A stretch of DNA of 32,199 nt from positions 1-32,199 of the forward strand of contig JAITAH010000371.1 in the NCBI GenBank assembly GCA_031284225.1. The letters run 5' to 3'. This document shows, in pieces, positions 1 through 7,359 of the stretch; the first letter of the stretch is position 1; the number at the start of each line of letters is the position of its first letter. Position numbers and translations under genes: made by a program. This DNA comes from Dysgonamonadaceae bacterium (GTDB taxonomy: Bacteria > Bacteroidota > Bacteroidia > Bacteroidales > Azobacteroidaceae). Under the pieces are notes generated by a model. The model was not told the DNA's origin, did no database searches, and saw only the letters and a list, made by a program, of their open reading frames with translations.

Positions 1-778
1 AAGCATACTGAAAAAATTCGTTCGCTTTATCCGGAGCAATACCGGCAAAACCTTTGTCGTAAGCTTCCTCGCCTTGAAACCCCAGATACTGGGTATATTT
101 GGCAATACAGCCGGCATACAGCATGGTACGCGACATTAAAGCGGCCGCCGTGTATTTGTTGGCGCGACCCGGATATTTTTTACCGGGATCATCCGTCATA
201 TTATCCATGGCAAACTGAAGGTCTTCCTGAATAAATTTCCATGAATCATATTCCGTCGCCCGGGGCGGTTGCAACGTTTCCAGCGGCTCTGTCGGATCTT
301 GCACTTCCGTTACAAGGGGGATTCCTCCGTAACGTTTAACGATACCGAAATAAAAGAAAGCACGAAGAAAGCGAGCTTCGCCCAACAAATTGTTATAGGC
401 GGCCACCGTATAGTTGTCTTTGTATTTCGGGAAATTTACAATAAACGTATTTACTTCGCGGATACGATCGTAAGGCCAATAGCTTGTTCCATTGTTCTGG
501 ACTTTCGTCCAGGTATTTACAAGTTCGTCGCAGGATTGTCCCAAAGAATTTTTGTAAGACTCCCAATAGTTTCCGGCACGATAGCCGCTATTGGCATAAT
601 AGTTGAAATCTTCTATGGGTAAATACATATAAAGGCGAGTAAAATATTTCTGCACACCGTATTCGTTACCGAATATTTCTGCTTCACCCAACTGTCCTTT
701 AGGCTCCAACGACAGGTCATGACAAGCCGCAACGGTAAAGCCTAAAATAACTGCGAATATTATCTGTTGTATTTTCAT
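1..778 (-). CDS. SusD-like glycan-binding outer-membrane lipoprotein (partial, C-terminus outside window)
   Basis: The frame is open from the ATG at 776-778 to the left edge, giving the first 259 residues; SusD proteins usually have about 500-600, so roughly half is missing. The N-terminus is a lipoprotein signal with lipobox TVAAC (lipidated Cys19), followed by the typical start CHDLSLEPKGQLGEAEIF. Further in are SusD-like segments such as NNLLGEARFLRAFFYFGIVK and KYTAAALMSRTMLYAG, which match the family's TPR-like helices. In this family the protein sits on the cell surface, binds oligosaccharides and acts as a lid over its SusC partner. The start lies 11 bases after the stop of the SusC gene, so the two are one operon. 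The family call is secure; the ligand cannot be deduced. Confidence 0.93.
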   Translation of the reverse strand, partial: MKIQQIIFAVILGFTVAACHDLSLEPKGQLGEAEIFGNEYGVQKYFTRLYMYLPIEDFNYYANSGYRAGNYWESYKNSLGQSCDELVNTWTKVQNNGTSYWPYDRIREVNTFIVNFPKYKDNYTVAAYNNLLGEARFLRAFFYFGIVKRYGGIPLVTEVQDPTEPLETLQPPRATEYDSWKFIQEDLQFAMDNMTDDPGKKYPGRANKYTAAALMSRTMLYAGCIAKYTQYLGFQGEEAYDKGFAGIAPDKANEFFQYA

Positions 779-789
779 AATTGTTTTTT

Positions 790-3700
790 TTAAAATTTAA
801 TGTTTATACCAACGGTGTACGTCTTATTTACAGGATAGCTATAAAAGTCGATATAATCCGACGAAGCGCCACCCGACGATCCGGGACGTTCGGGGTCTAT
901 TCCGTGCAGTCCGGAGAATGTCAAGAGGTTATATCCGTTCACATACAATCTTAAATTCTTAATACCTGCCTTGGACATCCATTTTTTAGGCAAAGTATAG
1001 CCGAGTTCCAATGTCTTCAGACGCAAATAGGAAGTATTGTTTACGTTGTTAGAAGCCTGCCTGCGTCCATCATGACCGGTAATAGGATAATATCCCTCCA
1101 CCCATTGCGTGCGGGAATCGAAAATATCCGCTTCGGGATCAACAGGATGCCATCGGTCCATAAACCAGGATAAGGTATTAGCGCCTCCAAACGATAAAGC
1201 TTCCACTAATACTTCGCCATACGCGGCATAAATCCCGTATGCGCCTTGAAAGTTTGCCGCCAAGTCCAGATTTCTCCAGCTTGCTCCCATATTGATACCA
1301 TAATTGAATACCGGCAATCCGTAAGTGGCATACGGATGATTGTCGTCGTCATTAACTATCCCATCGCCGTTCCAGTCTTCGCCCCACCAGTCGCCCGGCA
1401 CGGTACCCTGACCTTGCGGTAGATAGAAGTTGCGGATTTCATCGTATGAAGTAAACATGCCTCCCATCTGTCTTGTCCACCAAATATCGGTATAACGATT
1501 TGCACTACGATTTCGCCACTTGTCCATAGAGTTATTGGCCGGAGTTTCCAGCCAGTCGAGACGCATGTGCTTGGTGGCTGAAATCTGACTGCTGACATAA
1601 TAATTCAACTCCCGCCATCTGTTTTGATATTTTAACTCTACTTCCCAACCGAAATGTCGGTCGCTATTCAAATTTTCTTGCGGTAAAGAAGCGCCTACCG
1701 TACCGGGAACAACCGCCGAGCTTGTAGCGAGCAATCCTTTCCGGTCTCGTTTCCATAGCTCGAACGTACCGCTCAGGCTGTTTTTCAAAACTCCGAAATC
1801 CAACGCCAGATTATACATCTCGGTGGTGTACCAGGTCAGTTTTGAATTGGCGATACCCGGTATGTTATAACTTGTATTTATGCCATTCGCGCCATGAGTC
1901 AGTCCGGACGGTTCAAAAATCCACGCTCGATTGGAGTTTCCGCTATAAAAAACATAGGTAGAAGGATAATTACTTGCCGAACTATCATCTCCCATTTTTC
2001 CATAAGAAGCTCTTATTTTCAGGTTGGAAATAAAATCTAATTTATTTTTTATGAAACCTTCCTCACTGAGGCGCCATGCAAGCTGAAACGAGGGAAAGAA
2101 TCCCCAACGACTGCCCACGGGAAATTTAGAAGACCCATCGTAACGAAACAGGAACGTTCCCATGTATTTGCCGGCATAATCATAAGCAATGTTACCGATA
2201 AACGCTTGATTCAACCGTTCGCCCGGCGTTCCGCCGCCCCCTTTTTGGTTGGTTTCTTCACCGACGGAGATGTATTCGCTGTTAACCATTATTTCTCGCG
2301 AAGCATTGAAACCGCCGTCCCAAAAATTATACGCTTCTTCGAATAATAAAGTTCCGTTAACGTTATGTTCTCCGAACCGATTTTGATAATACAATCCCAA
2401 CTGCATATCGGTATCGTAGTTAAAACTTGTACTGCGGCTCGCACTGGCCGGAGAACCTTTGACTATTTCACTGTAATTGTCGGAAGCCGGATCGTATGAA
2501 AATAAACTATAGGTTTTACTGAAATTCTGACTGTCGGGAAGACTGAAATTATAGTCATACATCGCCTTTGCCGATAAACCCTTGATTTTTGGAACGTCGT
2601 ATGTCAAGGTCAACGAACCGTTCATCCTGCGTTGATGGGAAAGATTATAACCAACATATTGCTTTTGTGTCTGGATAACCGGGTTATTTCCATCCTGCAA
2701 CACATTTACATCTCCATTGGGATACAATGGGTTGTCGTTTGCATAAACCGAAGCTGTGGGTTTCATCAACCAGGCATATTTATACAGCGACCAGTCGCTA
2801 CGAGGATTCTGAGTCGTGTTCAAAATAGCGCCCAATGAAATACGGGCTTTTAAGCGGTTGGTAATCCGCGCATCGATGTTTGAACGCATATTCCACCGAT
2901 CTCCCCACATATCGTCGCTTTTCAACGAACCGTCCTGTTTTGAATAAGCAAGGCTGAAAAAATATCTCAGTCTATCGTTTCCGCCATTCACGCTGAGGTT
3001 GTGCTGTTGTTGCGGAGTCGTTTTTTTAAATACCTCATTTATCCAGTTATACGATTTCTTAGTTCCGTCAAGATAGGGTTGATATTGATCTTGAGTATAA
3101 CGCGCGTTACGATGAATCAGGTAGTTACCGCTGAAATCCTGCCAGTTTTGCTCGTTTATCAAATCCATCCATTCGGTAGCAGATATACCTTCCGGAACGT
3201 AAAGAAATTGTTGTGCGGTAAAATTACTGCTATAAGTAATATCTACCTTACCATTTTGAGAAGTACCGCTTTTTGTCGTAACAAGCAAAACACCGTTTGC
3301 CGCCCGCAAACCATAAATAGCCGCCGTACCATCTTTCAATATAGAGACGCTTTCGATTTCTTCCGGATCCATACGGGAGAAATAAGCCTGGTCGCGAGGG
3401 ACGCCGTCAATAACAAATAGCGGCGTGCCTAAACCTCGAATGTCGATTACCGTATTGTACGCGCCCGGTTGCGAAGTCTTTTGAGTAATACGAAGACCCG
3501 GTAATTTACCGGCCAAAGCATTAACAACGTTTTCGTTCTTGGTAACCACAATGTCTTTGCTGGATACCGTTGAAACAGAACCCGTCAAAGTTGATTTCTT
3601 CTGAGTCAAATAACCGGTACTAACAACTACTTCCTCTAAAACTTCCTCATTTATTTCCAGATGGACGTCGAAGGTCGTTTTGTTTCCAATGTTTACTTTT

Positions 3701-3972
3701 TGGGGAATATAGCCCAAATAAGTAATCGTAAGGGTTTCATTTGGCGAGGCTTCCAAAGAAAACTCGCCATTAACGCTTGTCGCTGTTCCCCGCTGAGTGC
3801 CGGTAACAGTAACAGATGCGCCAATAATCGGCTCGTTAGTAGAAGCATCGGATACTACGCCTTTGATTGTTTTTGTTTGCGCAAATCCCGATACTGCCAT
3901 CCCAAAACAGATAACTACGGTGAAAAATGCCCGCATTATCCTACTTTTTTCTTTCAATCTGTTTTTTTTCAT
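790..3972 (-). CDS. SusC/RagA-family TonB-dependent outer-membrane transporter
   Basis: A 1060-residue protein, the usual length for SusC. A signal peptide covers about residues 1-32 and ends VSGFAQ; MRAFF at residue 13 is a possible shorter start. Residues about 34-115 form the carboxypeptidase-D-like regulatory domain (KTIKGVVSDASTNEPIIGAS). The TonB plug follows at about 120-235, including VVSTGYLTQKKSTLTGSVS, PGLRI, TPLFVIDGVP and the SILKDGTAAIYGLRAANGVL segment typical of SusC. The rest is a large beta-barrel ending in TVGINIKF. Family knowledge: it imports oligosaccharides across the outer membrane using TonB energy, in complex with SusD. It is followed by the susD-like gene and preceded, across a 192-base gap, by the GH92 gene on the same strand. 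I see no convincing promoter box in that gap. Confidence 0.97.
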   Translation of the reverse strand: MKKNRLKEKSRIMRAFFTVVICFGMAVSGFAQTKTIKGVVSDASTNEPIIGASVTVTGTQRGTATSVNGEFSLEASPNETLTITYLGYIPQKVNIGNKTTFDVHLEINEEVLEEVVVSTGYLTQKKSTLTGSVSTVSSKDIVVTKNENVVNALAGKLPGLRITQKTSQPGAYNTVIDIRGLGTPLFVIDGVPRDQAYFSRMDPEEIESVSILKDGTAAIYGLRAANGVLLVTTKSGTSQNGKVDITYSSNFTAQQFLYVPEGISATEWMDLINEQNWQDFSGNYLIHRNARYTQDQYQPYLDGTKKSYNWINEVFKKTTPQQQHNLSVNGGNDRLRYFFSLAYSKQDGSLKSDDMWGDRWNMRSNIDARITNRLKARISLGAILNTTQNPRSDWSLYKYAWLMKPTASVYANDNPLYPNGDVNVLQDGNNPVIQTQKQYVGYNLSHQRRMNGSLTLTYDVPKIKGLSAKAMYDYNFSLPDSQNFSKTYSLFSYDPASDNYSEIVKGSPASASRSTSFNYDTDMQLGLYYQNRFGEHNVNGTLLFEEAYNFWDGGFNASREIMVNSEYISVGEETNQKGGGGTPGERLNQAFIGNIAYDYAGKYMGTFLFRYDGSSKFPVGSRWGFFPSFQLAWRLSEEGFIKNKLDFISNLKIRASYGKMGDDSSASNYPSTYVFYSGNSNRAWIFEPSGLTHGANGINTSYNIPGIANSKLTWYTTEMYNLALDFGVLKNSLSGTFELWKRDRKGLLATSSAVVPGTVGASLPQENLNSDRHFGWEVELKYQNRWRELNYYVSSQISATKHMRLDWLETPANNSMDKWRNRSANRYTDIWWTRQMGGMFTSYDEIRNFYLPQGQGTVPGDWWGEDWNGDGIVNDDDNHPYATYGLPVFNYGINMGASWRNLDLAANFQGAYGIYAAYGEVLVEALSFGGANTLSWFMDRWHPVDPEADIFDSRTQWVEGYYPITGHDGRRQASNNVNNTSYLRLKTLELGYTLPKKWMSKAGIKNLRLYVNGYNLLTFSGLHGIDPERPGSSGGASSDYIDFYSYPVNKTYTVGINIKF

Positions 3973-4162
3973 AAAACTTTAGATTTGTTTGTGTTTAGAT
4001 GGATAATTTATAACTAAAAAATGTTAACAACAAAGTTGTACATTGCGGAATGAACTCATCCTTTTTAAGGGCTGTTGTTTTTAATGTGATTTTTCATAAC
4101 AATCTGACTTTAATGATAAATATGTATCTGAATACCGAATGATTTTTTTTCGAACGCAAAAC

Positions 4163-4185
4163 CGTCATTGCGAACCGAGCGAAGC
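4163..4185 (+). repeat. Copy of a dispersed GTCATTGC...GAAGC repeat overlapping the GH92 stop codon
   Basis: The plus strand reads CGTCATTGCGAACCGAGCG and then AAGC. The same core (CGTCATTGC followed by CGAAGC) occurs inside the inverted repeat at 24375-24521, and its reverse complement closes that element. On the minus strand this copy encodes the final GH92 residues ASLGSQ and the TGA stop (4165-4167). Similar short palindromic repeats are common in intergenic DNA of Bacteroidota. That it inserted into the gene end is inference. Confidence 0.5.
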
Positions 4186-6471
4186 CATGGTCTCCGAAGA
4201 AGGGGGTACATTTTCAAGAGCGCTACCCCATTTCTCATTGGCCTTGTCGCCCATTACTAATACTAATTTTCCACCCTTGGCAATATCTTCATGGCTGAAC
4301 CAAGGTTTGTTCCATTCAACGCCATTCAAGACGGCCGATTGAATATATTTGTTTTCGTCGGAACAGTTTTTTGCTTCAATTTCAAACGTTTTCCCGTTCC
4401 CCAATCTTATTTTGACCGTGCTGAACAGCGGACTTCCAATGTTGTAGGTCGGCGATCCGGGAGTAACCGGATAAAATCCCATGGCCGAGAATACGACAAA
4501 TGCCGACAGGCCTCCCCCGTCTTCATCCCCCGGAACGCCCATCAAATCGTTGCGGAACCATTGTTTTAGCAACATACGGATGCGCTTTTGTGTTTTCCAA
4601 GGTTGTCCGGCATAATTATACAGATAGGGAATATGCAGCGAAGGTTCGTTAGCCATTGAAAACTGACCCACATTTCCGGTTTGATCGGGAAGTTGTGAAT
4701 AAAAAGAAGATTTTCCCCGTCCTAAAGGTTCGCGGAACGTTTGATCCAGATTTTTCACAAAATTATCTGCCGAACCCATTAAGGCAATCAAATCGCCGGG
4801 ATTGTGGGGAACGTCCCACCGGTAAGTCCAGGCATTATTTTCATCGTAATAATCTCTTGCGCCTGCTCCGCCCGAAAACTTGTAATCGAAAGGAACGATA
4901 AAGTTTTCTTTCATATCTTTCGGGTGGAAAAAAGCCGTTTCGGAATTGAATAAATTACGGTAATTGTAGGATTGTTTCAGAAAATAACGATAATCCTCTT
5001 CCTTTCCCAATTGACGGGCAATTTGAGCAATGCACCAGTCGTCGTAACAAGTTCCGAGCGTTACAGCCACCGATTGGCGTTTTTCAAAACTATTTACCTC
5101 GGCAATGTATTCCTTTTCTCCTTCTTTCAACGACGGATAAAATCCTTTTTCGCGATAAAAAATGTCCAACTCCGTATTGGGAACCTTACGCCACGGGAGA
5201 AGCGATTTCTCGGTCAACGCCGCTTTACAGGCTTGGTATGCAGCTTCCAGATCGAAGTCTTTCAATCCTTTGCTGTATGCTCCCAAAATCACGGAAACGG
5301 CGTGATTACCGTTCATACGGTGAGAATCGCCGGTAATTTCCGGGAAAGTCGGCATCCATCCGTCTTCGCTCTGTTGCGCCATACGGATATAGGAACGTAT
5401 CATATTCACTTCCTGTTCCGGCTCTATCAACACCCGCAATGGATGGGCTGCGCGATAAGTATCCCAAATCCAATCGTCGGTATAAAAAGGTCTGCCTTCG
5501 TCGCTGTGAACCTGCCCGTCGGTAGCGCTATAATAATTACCGTCTTCGGAGATGTTAATCATTCGCTCGTAAATCCGGTAAAGCGAAGTGTAAAAAATAG
5601 ATTTATCGTTTTCGCTACCGCCATCTACCAGAATCTTACCCAGAGACTCATTCCATTGGTCGCGTCCGGCTTTGGCCACTGCGTCGATGCTGTAAGTTTT
5701 TATTTCCCGTTGCAGGTTTTTGCGGGCTTGCTCGCTACTTATAAACGAGATACCATAACGAACATGGATTTGTTTTTCCTTAAAATCCATGACCAGAGAA
5801 CTATTCCGGCCTTTGGCCGTATTTTGCGTATAATCAATAGTTCGATTCAATCGTCCGACGCCGGCGGGTTTTTGTTCGGTTTCAAGATAAAGATAAACTT
5901 TTGTCGGTCCCCTGCCAATCAGTTGATAACCGGAAATCGCATTCCCGTTTGCCTCCAATTCTCCATTCCGAGTATTAATAATCAAACGATTATTTTCATT
6001 TTCAAATGAGAAGCCATAAACTCCCGATTGGTGCGAGGGGGCATAATCGACTGTAATTTTTGCTTCATCCAAATAAACCGAATATCGGTATGGTTTGATT
6101 TTTTCGTTATCGTACGAATAATTGATAACCGTTCCCAATTCTGCCTTTTCCTGAGAAACCGGGCTGATATTGAAAGCCGTACTCCCCCGATGGCTCGTAA
6201 CGACAACCGGTAATCCCCGAAGTAAATCCGAAGTAAAATCGTCCCGTTCGGGATACACTCGAAGCATACTGTTCGGTAAATGAATGGTAGGATAAGTCGG
6301 CACCAATAAATGGCTAATATTTCCCATATACGGATTAATATAATCTACCGGAGTTTTTACCGCCGTTCTTGCTCCGCAATGACAGGAACTAATCAGAACA
6401 ATATATATTAAGGAAATAGAAAGTATCCAACCTTGTAGCGTGAATCCTGTTTTTTTATTTGCATGAACCAT
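4165..6471 (-). CDS. GH92-family alpha-mannosidase-like lipoprotein
   Basis: Glycoside hydrolase family 92, whose members are calcium-dependent, inverting exo-alpha-mannosidases. The start used here gives 768 residues. The frame is open further upstream (to 6537), but a TAnnTTTG box at 6512-6519 would start transcription after that codon. The start at 6471 gives a 30-residue lipoprotein signal ending in lipobox LISSC. Family segments include VDYINPYMGN near the N-terminus, DDWIWDTYRAAHPL, the NEP motif in SMANEPSLHIPYLYNYAGQP (the family's general-acid region) and PGDEDGGGLSAFVVFSAMGF (carrying the paired Asp of the family's base). Odd: the last eight codons and the stop lie in a dispersed repeat (4163-4185). 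The gene lies between an exported hypothetical protein and SusC/SusD. Activity on mannosides is a family inference; the linkage is unknown. Confidence 0.92.
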   Translation of the reverse strand: MVHANKKTGFTLQGWILSISLIYIVLISSCHCGARTAVKTPVDYINPYMGNISHLLVPTYPTIHLPNSMLRVYPERDDFTSDLLRGLPVVVTSHRGSTAFNISPVSQEKAELGTVINYSYDNEKIKPYRYSVYLDEAKITVDYAPSHQSGVYGFSFENENNRLIINTRNGELEANGNAISGYQLIGRGPTKVYLYLETEQKPAGVGRLNRTIDYTQNTAKGRNSSLVMDFKEKQIHVRYGISFISSEQARKNLQREIKTYSIDAVAKAGRDQWNESLGKILVDGGSENDKSIFYTSLYRIYERMINISEDGNYYSATDGQVHSDEGRPFYTDDWIWDTYRAAHPLRVLIEPEQEVNMIRSYIRMAQQSEDGWMPTFPEITGDSHRMNGNHAVSVILGAYSKGLKDFDLEAAYQACKAALTEKSLLPWRKVPNTELDIFYREKGFYPSLKEGEKEYIAEVNSFEKRQSVAVTLGTCYDDWCIAQIARQLGKEEDYRYFLKQSYNYRNLFNSETAFFHPKDMKENFIVPFDYKFSGGAGARDYYDENNAWTYRWDVPHNPGDLIALMGSADNFVKNLDQTFREPLGRGKSSFYSQLPDQTGNVGQFSMANEPSLHIPYLYNYAGQPWKTQKRIRMLLKQWFRNDLMGVPGDEDGGGLSAFVVFSAMGFYPVTPGSPTYNIGSPLFSTVKIRLGNGKTFEIEAKNCSDENKYIQSAVLNGVEWNKPWFSHEDIAKGGKLVLVMGDKANEKWGSALENVPPSSETMASLGSQ

Positions 6472-6511
6472 ATTTTTTATGCACTTAAAGTTATACATGT
6501 GTTTTTCGAGG

Positions 6512-6519
6512 CAAAAATA
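6512..6519 (-). promoter_or_regulatory. Candidate -7 promoter box for the GH92 gene
   Basis: The minus strand reads TATTTTTG, a match to the Bacteroidota -7 consensus TAnnTTTG. A TTG lies 15 bases upstream, closer than the usual -33 spacing. Transcription would begin near 6506, leaving about 35 bases before the ATG at 6471 and ruling out the upstream in-frame ATG at 6537. Confidence 0.4.
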
Positions 6520-6571
6520 ACCGCGTGGATTTAACAATTATCTTAATAAAAATATTAATTTTCCAAAAAAA

Positions 6572-7237
6572 TTACTGAAGCGAGCAAGAATAATGAACAA
6601 TTGCCTTCACATCTTCAATCGCATTAAAATTTGTTTTATTTTCTTTTGAATATGCTTCAATCTCCGCTTGATGAGATTTGAAAAGTTTTATTAAACTCTT
6701 CAACGAATTGATTTTTTCAAATTTTTTCCCATTTTTGACGAACACAGACGATTCGTCAACACCTTCTATCTTTTCTTCAGGACCTAACAAATACAAATTT
6801 CCGCTGTTATTTGTAACTACCAATCCGCTTACCGAAGCCGTTTGGGAATAACCTCCGTAACCGGAGGCTTTCCCTTTGGAGAGAACTCTGGTTTTATGAT
6901 TAATATAATACTCCTTATTTCCGGTTTCAATCCGTTCATAAAAAGCGTGGTTTCCGACGGGGAAGAATGAACGTTCTCCGATGACCACCATCGTAACGGC
7001 AGTTGCATCAAGTTCATTCACAACATCTTCTGTATCGATGTATAATATTCTTTCTTCCGTCAAATCGTAGTTGAGTTGTGCCGATAAACGGGCGTTTCCC
7101 TCTTTCAGTATGACATATCCTTTTTCAAATTGTGAAAAAAGAAACATTTTCACAGAATCGCCATCATCTGCTTTCGCACCGACAAACGAGATTGCGAAGA
7201 GGAATGAAGTAGAAATAAAAATCAATATTTTTCTCAT
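6572..7237 (-). CDS. Exported protein of unknown function (221 aa)
   Basis: I do not recognise the family. An N-terminal Sec signal peptide is clear (MRKILIFISTSFLFAISFVG, cleavage probably after GAKA at about residue 23), with no lipobox, so the product is likely periplasmic. The mature part begins with strand-like segments (KGYVILKEGNARLSAQLNYD, ILYIDTEDV). A central Gly/Ser/Tyr-rich stretch (KASGYGGYSQTASVSG) follows, then a lysine-rich helical C-terminus ending HYSCSLQ. It lies 122 bases after the stop of the LamG/kelch-SARP regulator and before GH92 on the same strand, with its own -7 box at 7278-7285. That position suggests a role linked to the regulator or glycan use, but no function can be assigned. 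Confidence 0.8.
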   Translation of the reverse strand: MRKILIFISTSFLFAISFVGAKADDGDSVKMFLFSQFEKGYVILKEGNARLSAQLNYDLTEERILYIDTEDVVNELDATAVTMVVIGERSFFPVGNHAFYERIETGNKEYYINHKTRVLSKGKASGYGGYSQTASVSGLVVTNNSGNLYLLGPEEKIEGVDESSVFVKNGKKFEKINSLKSLIKLFKSHQAEIEAYSKENKTNFNAIEDVKAIVHYSCSLQ

Positions 7238-7277
7238 GGCATTATGCGTTTACATAAAAAAATTTACTGCGTGTTCA

Positions 7278-7285
7278 CAAAATTA
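7278..7285 (-). promoter_or_regulatory. Candidate -7 promoter box for the 221-aa exported protein
   Basis: The minus strand reads TAATTTTG, a full match to TAnnTTTG, about 40 bases before the ATG at 7237. No good -33 TTTG is visible; TTTC lies 16 bases upstream. It implies the gene can be transcribed apart from the regulator. Confidence 0.45.
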
Positions 7286-7359
7286 ATTAACCTTTATTAA
7301 TGAAAGTCCTAATAAAAGGCTTAATAGAAGGAAAGAAATGTAAGAATTTTGCTCGAAAC

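Noticed and set aside
4972..6009. 345-codon open frame on the plus strand
   Set aside because: It is exactly antisense to the GH92 gene, has no recognisable domain or promoter, and the minus-strand frame contains the clear family motifs.
6472..6537. Longer start of the GH92 gene
   Set aside because: A promoter box lies within it and it would put 22 polar residues before the lipoprotein signal.
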